A stretch of 64,000 bases of DNA from Arabidopsis thaliana (taxonomy: Eukaryota; Streptophyta; Magnoliopsida; Brassicales; Brassicaceae), in assembly GCF_000001735.4 (NCBI RefSeq), contig NC_003074.8:13454101-13518100 (forward strand), read 5' to 3'. Both the position numbers and the translations under genes were made by a program. Shown here piece by piece: positions 34,863 through 46,990 of the stretch. Numbering within the stretch: position 1 is the stretch's first letter; every line of letters starts with the position of its first letter. A model generated the notes under the pieces. The model was not told the DNA's origin and searched no databases. It was given only the letters and a program-made list of their open reading frames with translations.

Positions 34863-35494
34863 TTGCAAGTATATGATGAAAAACTGCTAGAGATTCTATA
34901 TCATCCACAGAAGAACAACGATCATACAACCATCATAAAAAAACTCGAGAATCAGCCAACATTTACGAAGCTGGAGGTCTTATCCGAACCCTCTCCGCCG
35001 CAACTATAAACTGAAACCCATGAATGAAACAAAAAAATCATCTAAAAAAAGAAAAATTACAATGGAAAAGAATAAGAACAACAACAACAATTGAATTGAT
35101 TTCTGCTAGGGAAAGAAGAAAAAAGAGACGCGGGAGAGATAGAGACAGAGGCCAAGAGAAAATATTAAATATTAGGGTAAAAGAAAGGGATCAATGTGTG
35201 TTTTTACGGGTCGGATTAGTGATCGGATCAGATCAACTTCGTAGGAGAGGTAAGTTTGCGATTTTACCCTTTAAATTTATTTTTTATAAACACAAGAAAA
35301 AAGAAATTAACCGTTTTTGGTAAAAATAGCTCAAATGGCTTGCTAAAATGCTGGAACTCGTTATCTCTTAATAGTATAGATTATTAACCAGCGAAGAAAA
35401 AAACTCAGAACGACGTCGCTTCAACTTGATCCACTTCGACTGAACAAAAGATAAAATTCTCTCTCAAACTCAGCCGCCCAGATCAAAAACAACA
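34863..35494. promoter_or_regulatory. Divergent upstream region between the RecA pseudogene and the plastid protein gene
   Basis: About 630 bp separate two head-to-head starts, so both promoters must lie here. The last 100 bases before 35495 are CT-rich (CTCTCTCAAACTCAGCCGCC), as in many plant 5' leaders. I saw no decisive TATA box; the ORF at 35024-35323 looks spurious. Confidence 0.45.
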
Positions 35495-36604
35495 ATGCAA
35501 CTCTCACTGGTTCAAGTCTCTTCAGTGTCCAACTTCAGATCCCAATCAACGATTCCTACTCTCTCCAACTCAAACCCATCTTGTTTACTTCTTCAAAAGT
35601 CCATCTTTCCTGGGTCCAAGTTAACCCTCCATCGAATTTTTCGTTATCCGAAGAAAATCTCAAATGGCTCTACTCGTGCTTCACTGCTTGAGACCCCTAT
35701 CTTATGGGCTGGTCGGATTTGTGTCTTCTACGCTCTCGTGAAAGCTGGCTTTGCTGGATCCAAGTCTAACCCTATCGTTTCTGGTTCGGTTAATTTAACG
35801 ACTTCTCTAGTTTTTTTTTTTTTTTTTTGTAATGGTTCGTTTTTATTGTTATTGATTTTTGTTGTTATTTGGATAATCTTAGGTTTGGATACTGGTGGTG
35901 TTGATGTTGAATATGATGATGGTGCTGATCTTGGTTTCTCAAAGTGGCTTCAGAACATTAAGGGCAACAAACCAGGTTTTTGTTTCTACTACTTATGACT
36001 TATCTGTCTATAGGATTGTGTGTCCATGTCTAGAGGTTTAATCCAATTCCAGACATACTCTTGTTTTGTCTGCTGATTCTGCTATAGATCCATTTTCATT
36101 ATTTCATACAAAGGTCTGCTTCAATGTTGAGTATGAGAAAAAAAAAAGTTTACTTTGTATGGTTAGATAAGGATGCAGCTGATAAGAGGAAGCTAGTGAG
36201 CAAATGGCACCCAACGACAAAGGGAACACTTAGAAGGAACTACAGGATACCTTCGAAAGCCGAAGGAAACCGTTTGCTTAAAGCCATTGCGTCTCTTCTC
36301 TCAGATGATGATCATTTTAGAGATGCAACATCTCACAAGGTAACATAACAAGTCTATAGTTAACACTTAACAGTCCTTGTGAAAATACCTAACTGAGACA
36401 CTATTGCAGGGTTGTCAAATACGGAGGGAGAGTGCGCACGGTCAAAGCGTATGTTGCAACAATGTGAGAGCTCTGTTTGATGAGTTACCGACGCCACATT
36501 TGGTGGTGGAGATCACACCTTTTCCAGCCGGACCGCTCACAGAGAATGATTACCTTAAGGCTGAGAAGCTGGAGAGGATTCTTAGGTCTGGCGCCAACAT
36601 TTGA
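35495..36604 (+). CDS. Plastid-targeted conserved protein (AT3G32930-like), 249 aa
   Basis: Four exons with consistent phases: 35495-35783, 35883-35975, 36167-36339 and 36410-36604, total 750 bp, no internal stop. The first 55-60 residues are Ser/Thr-rich and basic with few acidic residues, like a chloroplast transit peptide. A hydrophobic segment follows (LWAGRICVFYALVKAGFAG, about residues 70-88). The C-terminal half is strongly conserved in plants (KRKLVSKWHPTTKGTLRRNY, CCNNVRALFDELPTPHLVVE, FPAGPLTENDYLKAEKLERI). From memory it matches Arabidopsis AT3G32930, annotated as thylakoid-associated; a link to the lumazine-synthase name sometimes attached to it is not supported by any motif I see. 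It may be distantly related to Ycf3-interacting proteins. The intact frame amid decayed neighbours indicates selection. Confidence 0.85.
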
Positions 36605-36988
36605 ACCCTCTTGGCAGTGTTTTACTATGTGTCAAAATCTAGAACCTGTACATACTCTACGATGTCTTATGATGCAGAATGTTCAAATGTTTAGACTCTA
36701 TGAAACTGTTAGTTTTTTGTGAAGTTAAATTATCAAAATCGTTGCGAGGTATGTAGTTGCATTAGGATTGGATAAGATAGTCAATAATTTCATCATGCCA
36801 TCTCAATTTATGCAAGAACCATCACATCACAAACAAAAAAGGTACCGAATATAGGTTTCTCAGGCCATCATAAAAGTGATTAACAATTGCATTTATACAT
36901 TGTAAATTACATAAACCGATTAAGTAACTTGTAACAGAAGGGACAGTCCCTATTGCAGAAACATGGCTATTGAAAACACAATACTGAA
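36605..36988. other. Convergent 3' intergenic region
   Basis: 384 bp between two convergent stop codons. It must contain both 3' untranslated regions; it is AT-rich with no ORF or repeat that I recognise. Confidence 0.6.
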
Positions 36989-39530
36989 TTAACCATCACT
37001 AGGTGAAAAAGGGTCATATACTTGATGGACACCAGAGTTGAACCGTTGGCGAATCTGTGGCTGGCCACGCGGTATCAGGTTATCATGATGAAACACTGGT
37101 CTTGGAGGGAAATGAGCAGAATGCTGCGGGAATTGAGCTCCAGGGAAGTTTCTAGGCATCATCTGAGACAATGGAGGTCCGACGTTTGATCTCGCGTTAC
37201 CATGAAATGGTGCAGATGGGTGGCTCAAGGGTTGATCCATCTGCCTGTCGAAGTGCTGCGATCTTGTGAAATTTTGCCCAAAATGTTGAGAGGCTTGAAA
37301 TGGCAGATGAGGGAGATGAGCTGATTGTGAGTTGGGTCTAGGGGATATATGTGGTGTGGTAATAATGTTTGATTGTTGTGGTATGTAACCGAAATCCCCG
37401 TGAAACGGCCTAGAAGCAGTATTTGTGGGAGGATAAGCCGGAACAAGACCAGCAGGCCTACTAGCAATATGTGGTGACACTGACATGGGACGCAGAGAAC
37501 TACCAGAACCATATTCTGCTATTAGACTGCTAGCCGAGGGAAAAGGAATTGATGGTATTTCAGTACCTGGCTGATGAGCTACAGGATGTGGACTGAAGTT
37601 AGGAGCCAAAGGCCGTACTGATTGGTCTATGTCTGGTAACAGTGTTGGTCTATGTACAGGATGGAAAGTAAATAGGGTCGACGGCCTCACAGTAGAACGT
37701 GGTCCTATTGGTTGTATCTGACTGCCAGAATATGGAGGCAAAGTCACAGAATAGGTCCTTGGTGTGTTGGAAAGGCTAAAAGGGAACGAATCCGGTGGTC
37801 GAGGGACGTGAGAACCAGGAGGTAATGATGTGTCATGAGGAACTGGAAGTAGTTGCTGAGCAAAAAGAGGATTGAGATTCATAGAATTTTTAGGCAGTTC
37901 TTGCTCCTGGATATTATAACCAAGACCTGAAACAAAGTGTTCAAGAGGTGGATGAAGTGGAGCTTGATTTGAAGACAAATGAAATGAGGAACCATGCTGT
38001 AGGACTTGGCTATGGTCAGTTGTCCGTTCAGAGGTCGGGGCTGTAGCAGTTGCGATGCTGTTGCCTGGAATAGTTGAAATAATTTCAGATATGGAAGATG
38101 GAGGAGCAGCACCAGCTCCTGTATTTCCCTACAAGGAAAAATGACATAATCTGAGAATCATTCGAAAATTTGAGACTTATAATACTAGATGCATATCATA
38201 CTTATAACTCTCTTAGAGAAGATTTAGGAACTCACAGACACTGAAGACATAAGTAGCTCAACTACAGCAATAGCTGCATCCACTTTTTCGTAAGTGTCAG
38301 ATGATATCTGAAAATATAACTCTTGCCATGACTTCTGGATCTCATTTTCATCCGAAGGAGAGAGTTCAACCTGCACGAAGAAAACTTCGATTCATAAACC
38401 CTCGCAAATACGAATATTGAGACTTTTTAGAGACCAGTATGGAGAAGCAGCACAATAATGACAGTTCCAAAATTTACCTTCTCTCCTCCTGTTTTAGTAC
38501 CGAAAATTTGTACTTTAGCTCCAGTCTCCTGTTCCCATAATGAAAATAGTAAGCAGGTCTCAAGAGTCAAATTGAATGATAACAACAAGGAAGACATATC
38601 ATAGGTGACTTACTTTTTCGAGCCGCTTTTGAGTATCACCTTGGGAACCAAATATGAGACTTAGAAAGCTGAAATCAGAATGTTCTTTAACCTGCAAAAG
38701 CTCAGGTCCATACAATATCAGCTGCAAAATTCTTAGTTATCACATAACTTAGGAAACAGATATGAATATGAACTATCCTTTCGTTTACACTCAATACTCT
38801 CCCAAGATATGACATGAGCATCTTTCTTCCAAACAAATGAGGTCGTAAGGTAACACTTCACATGAGAGAACTTACATCGATCGGCAATCTAGCTTCTTTC
38901 AGCAATGGCTTATAATCAGGTGGAGCCTTGTACCTCGGATTCAACTCGAGTATCTCCCCTAGAAGTTAAGAAACTATATATCATTTGAAGGAAAGCGAAT
39001 TGTACAGATTAAACGAGGAAAATTTTACCAATTGCTTCGCGTTTTTCAAACTCCAGCTGTTGAGTAATAATAATCTATCAATGAGTTAACATGGCTAAAA
39101 GAAGCACAAATAAAGAAGAGAAAAAAGAAAAAAAAAAACTTACGTCAGTTCTATTAGTCTCCACTTCAAGAGTTCCAGATTCCAATCGCTGTGTAATTTG
39201 ATCCACGCGTTTCTGCTCAAAATTTGGTCACCAATCACTTGCATGGATTTTTCAATTTTGAGCAATTTAAAAGGAAGACAATTTGAATACCTGGTAAGCT
39301 AAAAATCGACATTTCTTGACTGCAATATCTTGTGACAAATCAGGAGCCCATTTAGTCTTTCTTTTCTTCCCCAGCTTCGACGGAGGTCCAGTGTCTGAAT
39401 CGGCACTTCCTAGGGTTTTGTTTCCACGTTGAAAAATTGGGATCAATGATCCAGATAGTTTGTTTTTAGGGATAACGAATCCAGATTTGGCACCAAACAT
39501 TGAGATCTTCGCAGCGGAAGTAGAAGTCAT
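36989..39530 (-). CDS. KH-domain, SF1/BBP-like RNA-binding protein (AT3G32940-like), 607 aa
   Basis: Eight exons on the minus strand: 39291-39530, 39144-39212, 39029-39056, 38876-38958, 38614-38691, 38478-38528, 38236-38370 and 36989-38128, total 1,824 bp with all phases matching and no stop. The N-terminal region has a nuclear-type basic stretch (KLGKKRKTKWAP) and the KKCRFLAYQ helix. SF1-family motifs follow (LELNPRYKAPPDYKP), then a KH-like core (FLSLIFGSQGDTQKRLEKET, GAKVQIFGTK). Residues from about 230 are low-complexity, rich in Pro, Ser, His and Gln, and probably disordered. SF1/BBP proteins bind the intron branch point; this one is a plant-specific relative whose target is not known to me. 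It is convergent with the plastid protein gene. Length and order match AT3G32940. Confidence 0.92.
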
Positions 39531-40480
39531 CTCTTCGACTAAACGTAGCGGCGGAGTTTTCCGTTCGACCTAAGAATTACGTCGTCGATTAGCGACGGCT
39601 CTCGTCGTTAAGGGTTTGAGAGAAATACCGTAGAGCTTTTTGTTTTTTTTCCTCTGTTACCCCTTTTTTTCTATTCGATTTTACGCTGAACAAAATGATG
39701 TGAAACGATGTTAGACTTCTTACTTTGTTAGTGGTCCCTACCTTAAATACTCATAAAATTCCAATGGCACTTATATCTGAGACGAATTTGATCTGAAATC
39801 CACATTTGAATGTCGTTTAGGTTCTATTCGATTGATTCTTTCTGTTTTATAATTAAGTATTTGGAAAAATGTCAAAACAATCACCAACTTTCAAATTTGG
39901 GGCAATTTAATCTTGAATTTGAAATATATTCGGTTATGATTTTCTTGGTTTTAAAGTTTAGTATCTATTTAAGTATTTTATTCAGATACTTCAACTATTT
40001 TAGAGTACTTTTTTGTATATTTTCGGTTACTTTTTAGTATTTTTGGTAATTTTTAAATATTTTTGGATATTTTTGATTATTCAGTCTAAGAATCTAAATA
40101 GGAGGATTGACACAAATGACACTAAAAAAGTTTTTTATTCTAAAAATGGCATTTACGTTTGAAACTTCCAAAAATAGCACCAAAAACTTTTGAAAATTAA
40201 TTAATGCAAATAAAAATTAAAAAAACAAAAAACACAAAATCTCAAAATCTAAACCTAATCGATTCTCTCTCGCCTGTCGTCGTCGCCGGTTAACCATCAT
40301 CTTCTCTCTCGCTGTCGCTGTCGCCGATTAACCGTCATCATCTCTCTCGCCGTCATCGTCGCCTTCTCGTGATTCTCTATCGCTGTCGTTGTTACACAGT
40401 ATTGCCTCGTGATTCTCTCTCGTTGTCTCCGAAATCACACAGACTCGTCTTGCCGAAAGAACGTTGATGTTACGCCTTCC
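39531..40480. other. Upstream region of the KH gene and flank of CACTA element Y
   Basis: The KH promoter should lie in the first few hundred bases. Further right there is AT-rich DNA, then at about 40264-40365 two imperfect copies of a 55-bp unit with CTCTCTCGC, CGTCGCCG and TTAACCATCATC, apparently a small minisatellite in an old leader sequence. No credible ORF. Confidence 0.5.
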
Positions 40481-40700
40481 CACTACAAAAAAAGTCTTCA
40501 TTGTTAGCGCAAACCATCTGCTATCGTATGTAATACACAGCGAATTCACAAATGCTATGTTTGCGGCAGCTATAGTAGGTGTCACCCCTATGACAGCATT
40601 GTTTTGTACGCTATGGTATATTTTGCTACGATAGCAACGATATAACGTCATTATAGAGTTTTGATATATCACTTTAATTCTTGTTATAAATTACTAATCT
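40481..40700. repeat. Terminal and subterminal repeats of CACTA element Y
   Basis: CACTACAA terminus followed by TGCTATCG, ATGCTATG, GCTATAG, CGCTATGG and CGATAGC in both orientations. Such subterminal repeats are typical TNPA-type binding sites in En/Spm elements. The order of elements closely parallels the right end of X (53500-53666). Confidence 0.75.
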
Positions 40701-43061
40701 TTCTAATTTCGTGTCATAATACCCTCACCTAATAGGACAACTAATTATTGCTCTCTAATATAAGTTTTGTAGCTTTGTGTTTTATGCTATCATATATAAT
40801 TTTTTGACAATGACATCGAAGAATTGCTATAGTAAACAGAATTAGTGCGTTTAATTATGCTCTAATATAATCTACTATAGTTGAAAACAACAACCAATTT
40901 TTGCTATAATATCCAATCTCAAAGAACTATCTTTTGTGATTAATTCTAAACATGTTTTGCATAACATAAACATACAACATAACATAAGTCTTAATAGTTG
41001 TTATATTATAAATAAGTCTGATTCCAATCCAAGAGACACCATTCAAAAGTTAAACATAATCATCCAAAACAAGTTTAACCAAAGCCAAATACATAACAAC
41101 ACAAGTCTGATTAGTCTAGTCTTAACCTAATCAGAAAACTATCTAATCTGGACCATAGATTCTTCACTCCATGCAATAATCAACAATGTCTCATATCAGT
41201 TCCTGCATAAAACCAAAGCACAAGCATCACAACAATTTCAAAACTTACCCTAGATTCTGCAAAGTCAGTAGGTCACCAACTTATCTTTTGGCCATGCAAT
41301 TGATGAACCAAGTGAATCTCTCATATACTCAATTTCATCTGATGGCCTCCAGACTGCTGCATCATCTACATTCACTACATCTACCCAAACTCTAGCTGCA
41401 TTCTCTCCCAAATGAACATGGTGTACCTTTTGATCTGGGTCTATTGAATGCACTCGTCCTGCACCAACCACCCGCTTCTTTCCACTTATATCCATTAACT
41501 TGCACTTCTGATTAGCCTTCAAACCTTCAGATATTTTTTGGCGCTAACATGTTACATTATAAACCAGGATTAAACGCATGTAGAAATTTTATTAGTCAAT
41601 ATGTCAAACCAAAGACAAACTTACCGGAGATCTCCGTAGAGGGGTTTGTGATGCTAACTGAGTTTTCTTCACAGGAGACTTTGGAACTACTGTTGGTTGC
41701 TTCTCACCAAGAGATTTTGCAATTGTTCCTGCAGATTCTGAACCCTTGGCTGCAGATACCTGAATAGAAGAATTATGACCTGACTTTCCTTTTGTTGCTC
41801 CATTTTGTTGCTTCTCACCAAGAGATTTCTCTGTTGCTCCATTTTGTTGACTTGCTGCTGCTGACTTTCCTTTTGAGGCTGATGCTGTTGGATAAGTTGA
41901 TTGAGAACTCTGAAGAGGAGCTTTCTGAACTGCTGAATCTGTGGTGTTTTCATAGGAAACTTTGTGGGCAGGCCATGCTACAAAAGACTGTAAACAGTCC
42001 TCAAGGTATGTCACATCCATCGTTGGCCTCCATATGAACGTCTCAGGTTGAAGTATTACATCCACAAATACTTTCACTGCAGCAGGTCCGAGAGGAAGCC
42101 CATTAACTAATGCAGATTGGTCTTTTGTCTGCCAACGTCCTTCTGCAACAATAACGTCATTGTAAGACAAATCCAGTAGTTTGCACTTGTTTCCATAAGT
42201 GGGTCTTGGTCCCTGTCAAACACATTAAACCAATGTCTTAGTATGACTCTGAATATATTAGTATGACTCTGAATATATAACATTTTACCTGTGCAATGTC
42301 GTCTGGATTGAGCTTCTCCTCTAGGCTAACACACATAGCAACAAGCCAAGCTATCATCTGACCAACAACTTTCTCCATAATTTCCATGTTAACTGCGGGT
42401 CTCCAAAGGTATGCTTCTGGTACAACCGCAGTGTCAATCAATACTTTAACATCTGTAGGACCTAAGCGACTTCCATTGACTATCTCATCCGGATCAGAAG
42501 ATATAATACAACCCTCAGCAACGGTTGCATCAGTACCAGCCCAATCCATCAAGATACACTTAGGTTGTGATCCTTGGTTCACACTCTGTATAAGGAATCA
42601 ATAGGCTATTATCATCTAATTATGTACCAAGAGATCAAAAGTATCAAATAAAAGTGACTTACTCTTGCAGCTGAGGTTTCACCAACTTCAGCTGATTGTC
42701 TCTGTACCAAAAAAAAAACAAAGTCAAATATATGTACTAACCGATTGATTAGCTTTATGTATAAGTAGACAAGTGTTTACATGGTTCTTTATCTTGTCAA
42801 TTACTTCTTGTAACTCATTGACCTTCTGCTGGAGCTGGTCCTGTTTCTGTTGCATTTCAGCCATACATTTGCTTTTTACTTGGAAACAAGCTAGTTTGGT
42901 CTTGTTCATATTTCTTCCCATCGCCCTTAGTCTACCAGGATTGTCAGGCCCTAAGAGTTGGCTAAGTGAATCTTGTGCTTCATTCGTCCCATTTGATTGA
43001 GGACCACTACTAACAATCTTAGCTGCCTTTTTCCGCAAACCATCACACACAATCACAAACC

Positions 43062-43271
43062 AGTCCACACAATCACTGGCTAAGTTCTGGATTTATTGCC
43101 TATCACATTCATTTCAAAACCATCACAAACCAGTCCACACAATGACTGGCTAAGTTCTGGATTTATTGCCTATCACATTCATTTCAAAACCATCACAAAC
43201 CAGTCCACACAATGACTGGCTAAGTTCTGGATTTATTGCCTATCACATTCATTTCAAAACCATCACAAACC
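43062..43271. repeat. 70-bp tandem repeat, three copies
   Basis: TAAGTTCTGGATTTATTGCC starts at 43081, 43151 and 43221, giving a 70-bp period with one or two base differences. It lies in an intron or damaged exon of the Y gene and is absent from the homologous gene of X. Confidence 0.9.
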
Positions 43272-44334
43272 AGTCCAATTTCTGTTCCATCACTAACCTA
43301 TCCAATTTAACAAACCATCACTAACCTAACAATCATCACAAACCAAACTGTCACAACTTCCAAACTATAACATACTCACAATTTTTTCAGCCGCATTTGT
43401 ATTCACTGGTGTTCCATCTTTCTTGGTCCGTGACTTAACCCAAACCTTTAGCCTCATCACTTCAGTTGGGTCTGCACTACCAAATTTTCTGAAAAACACA
43501 ACATGCCAATATTAGTAGCAAGCTAAGTGTTTTAAAATTTCAAAGCAATAAAAAACATAACCTAACAGGCACATAAGATTACCATATCTTCTGCAAGTCT
43601 AACCATCCCTCTGCGACTACAAGTGTGAGGAAGCTGGTTGCGCCTTCTCTCCTTGTAGCTATCACTTATAACCTAACAATGATTGTTAATTAGTAACTTT
43701 CTACATAGTAAATATGCTTAGTTTAATCTTCTCCCTCAACATACCTTAAATTCAGGGCTAGTTTTGCTCTTCACAAATTTTCTCCACTCAAATGGAGAAA
43801 CATTTTTAGGTCTCAGATTCATCCCCTGCTGGTTTGTCTTTGCTTCTCTAAACTTAGTTACTTGCCTTGATTTCCAGGATCTCCACAAACATCCCATTTG
43901 CTTAAGCACTGCAACCTTTTGATACTCCTCATCTAGTTCAAACCTTGCCTTCAATCAATTACAGAAAAAGTGATTATTGTTGTGATAAGGAAAGATAGTC
44001 AAATATTACAAAAAAATAAAAAGTGAAGTGTTACCTGGATAGATTTCCAGAGAAGTGTCCTGATTTCTTCACCTATTTTTGTCCAGTGATCAATTGTGAT
44101 AGGGACGTGTTCACGGACCAATGCACCTGCATATGATGCTAACTTAACTGAGCCTTTAACAATAGGCTCTCCCATCATGGTGTACTCCACTCTCACTCTG
44201 GCATTTGGACCCTTAGCAATATCTTTCATCCTAGTTGGTCCACGCTGCCTCTTGGTCTTAGGTTGAACAACATCTTCATCTCCAGATAATTCAAGCTCGC
44301 CTTCAGGTTCTTCTGCTGCTTGCACTTTCAGCTT

Positions 44335-44520
44335 CGTTTTCTGTCTCTCCATTAATGTCTTCAGCTTCGTTTTCTGTCTCTCCATTGATGTCTTCATCAG
44401 CTTCTTTTTATGTCTCTCCATTGATGTCTTCAGCTTCTTTTTCTGTCTCTTCATCGATGTCTTCAACTTCTTTTTCTGTCTCTCCATCGATGTCTTCAAC
44501 TTCCTCAATGTTTTCTGCTG
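44335..44520. repeat. Coding minisatellite in the Y gene
   Basis: Five or more units of about 30-36 bp built on TTTCTGTCTCTCCATTGATG and TCTTCAGCTTC. On the minus strand one frame gives an acidic EDINGETEKEA repeat (the expected frame) and another gives basic MERQKKKLKTS. A TAA lies in one unit. X lacks this expansion. Confidence 0.85.
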
Positions 44521-44640
44521 GAACAACAGTTTGTTCTACAGCTGTTGGCTCAATTGTACCCACATACTCCACCTCATCATTGCATTTCTTAGCAGCAGCT
44601 TTTTTAGGTTGTCTTCCACGCTTTTTCTTCTGTTGTCCCA

Positions 44641-45351
44641 TTGTAAATCACCTGAGAAAAAATGATAAAATTAAATCAGCACTCAAAGCAGACACACAAT
44701 TAACACTAAAAGCTACGCAATCGACTCTCAGTAAGCTTTTGTTCACAAAATGATGAGTTTGTTGTTATTGTTAAATCGCTTGAAATTCGAATTGAAAATG
44801 TAGATCTATGTTATGTATCGTTTTGTGCTGTTGAATTGGTCCCATTTTTATCTTATTTAACCGTCTGTGAAGTTAACAAGTAGAGTTTTACTTCCCTATT
44901 GATGGCATTTTACTATTTTTCTTGTCTTTGAGATTCTTGTGTGTTTATCCCTGAAATTGAGAAAATATTTGAGTGTAGGAAGAGACTGAAGAGCTGTTCT
45001 TAAGGATAAAGTGTCTTATTATTTGATTTTGGTTTGTAATTGTATACACATGAATCTACGAAGCTTGAATCATACTTCTTAATGTTTCTATTTGTGGGTG
45101 GAGTTTGTTGGCTGATTCAAGCTTTATAGAACTTTGAGATCTGTTTGCAATTTCTAAAGATCTATGGCTATGTGATGACTGATGAGCTTGAAACAGATTT
45201 AAGTTTCTCATTTTAGTCTTTGTGTATCAGTTTTTACGAAAATTCAGTATCCTTTGAGCTTTTATGGAAGTAAATTTGAGAATGTGTTAGATATTTATAG
45301 TGGGTTATGATTCTGGTCTACATTGTTATATGTTAGATTTCTTCCTACAGT
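44641..45351. other. Spacer between CACTA Y and DUF1985 gene C
   Basis: No ORF that I can support. TTTTCTCAGGTGATTTACAA (minus strand) just upstream of the Y start could be a splice acceptor. The T-rich part from 44760 on probably includes the leader of gene C. Confidence 0.45.
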
Positions 45352-46753
45352 GTGCTTGACCTTGCACTGGTTAATTATTCTATCCAAGACTCATATAATT
45401 ATTCTATCCAAGACTCATATCTGGGACCAGTTTTGAAGACAACAACAAGAAAGTTTACTCTGTCTGGAAAATTGCTACATTGTGTATTTAGTAGGATCTT
45501 GACTACACTGAAAGAAAAGGAGCTTTGGTTTCATTTCGGAGGACAACCTACGAGATTCTCTATTAGAAAATTTCATATGGTTACCAGATTTAAGTGTTCT
45601 CCAGATTCTGAGGAACGTGAGGAGAATGAAGAGGAGAATGATGAAGATACAGGCTACAGTTGGGCGAAGACAAAACAGAGACACACAACGGATGTGCTTC
45701 TTCACATTCCGAGGGACACTGATGAAGATTCGAGTGAAGAAAGATTCTGCTTGGCCATGCTCCTCTTAATAGAGTCGACTTTCCTCACTCTGTACAAAGG
45801 CTGCAAATTCCCTATAGAAAATCTTGAGAGAGCACAAGATGTGGAAAAGTTGACCAATTATCCATGGGGGGAAGATGCATTCAATGTGCCAATGTCATCG
45901 ATCAAGAAGAACGTGGCATCAAACATGATGAAGCCAAAGCATGATATTCATGGATTTCCTCTAGCACTACACATTTGGATTCTTGAGTCTATTCCAATGC
46001 TACAAACAACCTACAACCGAATCAGTTTAATAGAGAGGCCTACTGCATTCTTGTGTGAGAAATACACGAGCCTACCATCACCACAACTTTCTCAAATACA
46101 GAACATTGAAGCATCATATCATGTAAGTTTAGTCTCTTCTTTCAACGGTTTAAACTAGTTTTGGGAAGGCTTTATACTAATTCGGAGTTTTGCTGAATGT
46201 TTTTGTTTTTGTGCAGCCGAAGGTGTTTTTCATCTTACCGTCAATACCTGATGATCTTGAAGATAAAGTTTCATTGGAAGACGAAGATGATCCAGAATTG
46301 GATATGCTGGTCTAGCTTCTAGGCAAAGGTTACAAGATAAAATCTGAAGATTGGACAAAAACAATAGTTGATGTAGGAGCAGTATTAGAAGAAGTTGTAG
46401 TGATTTTTTTTTGTTCGGTAACAAAGAGGTAATGAAACCAACTTCATCAGGCGAGTCTCTGGTTGAGAAGCTTGACAAGCTAGTAAACCTAGTTGAAGAA
46501 GGGTTTAAATCAACAAATCAACGCTTATTAGAAATAGAGAGGAAGTTGACAAAACTTGATAGAAGAAGAAGAAGAGATCATGTAAAATAAGATTCTTAAC
46601 AAATTTAAATTATATTAGAGGTTCTGAAATGAATTTAAGCCGGTTTGATTTCTTGTTGTAGTCGGAACGATCAAGAAGTCCATCTCCTATGCGAACAGAT
46701 TTCTATTCCAATCGACCTCCATCTCCTATGGTAACTGAGCAAGAACCTGCAAA
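45352..46753 (+). pseudogene. DUF1985 gene C, 5' part
   Basis: Begins within or shortly after the DUF1985 start. A 24-bp tandem duplication near 45375-45420 repeats NYSIQDSY. The region continues with LWFHFGGQPTRFSIRKFHMV, LLLIESTFLTLYKGCKFPIE and LTNYPWGEDAFNVP, homologous to genes A, B and D. An intron (about 46117-46216) leads to an acidic exon with TAG near 46315 and further stops, and then an E/S-rich exon ending EQEPA, where CACTA element X is inserted after 46753. The protease domain is not present. The gene resumes at 53667. Confidence 0.75.
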
Positions 46754-46990
46754 CACTACAAAAAACTTCCCATTGATAGCATTACGGCATAACACGGTTT
46801 ACTGGACTGCTATTGAAGTTTAGCTGTAATTTTTGTATTCATATGATAGCGTTTTAGTGATGCTAAGAATAATAATTAAAATTATAGCAATTTTCTTATG
46901 CTATGAAAATGTTTTCATTAAGCGAGAAAATAAAATCATTTAGTCCGCCTAATATTCTATCAAAACACTTAGTCAATTTCTGAATAGACT
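46754..46990. repeat. Left terminal and subterminal repeats of X
   Basis: CACTACAA terminus, then TGATAGC, GCTATTG, TGATAGCG, TGCTAAG, TATAGC and TGCTATG within about 180 bp. Confidence 0.75.

Larger units (their letters stand above)
41265..44640 (-). pseudogene. CACTA accessory (TNPA-type / Transposase_24) gene of element Y
   Basis: Starts at 44640 (MGQQKKKRGRQPKKAAAKK). An acidic minisatellite-coded stretch follows, then the plant transposase region RGPTRMKDIAKGPNARVRVE to ITIDHWTKIGEEIR (44260-44040). Exons at 43954-43750 (YQKVAVLKQMGCLWRSW), near 43670-43582 (ISDSYKERRRNQLPHT) and 43490-43380 come next, then a coiled coil at 43068-42784. Three diverged copies of a C-terminal module (WRP near its centre, IAWP/VAWP near its end) lie at 42582-42280, 42170-41960 and 41522-41265. 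A TAA in the minisatellite and a frameshift near 44320 break it. In En/Spm the equivalent protein binds subterminal repeats; here that role is inferred. Confidence 0.75.
40481..44700 (-). mobile_element. CACTA (En/Spm) element Y, one end found
   Basis: The left end begins CACTACAAAAAAAGTCTTC and is followed by subterminal GCTAT/ATAGC repeats. The adjacent minus-strand gene is homologous to the second gene of element X, so Y lies inverted relative to X and this end corresponds to X's right end. No matching GTAGTG end with X-like subterminal sequence was found before gene C, so the other end is lost or beyond recognition. The right limit given is approximate. Confidence 0.7.

Noticed and set aside
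37225..38112. Minus-strand ORFs at 37225-37512 and 37879-38112
   Set aside because: They are alternative frames of the large last exon of the KH gene.
46395..46402. TTGTAGTG as a possible right end of CACTA element Y
   Set aside because: It falls in coding sequence of gene C, has no subterminal GCTAT repeats to its left and no matching 3-bp flank.
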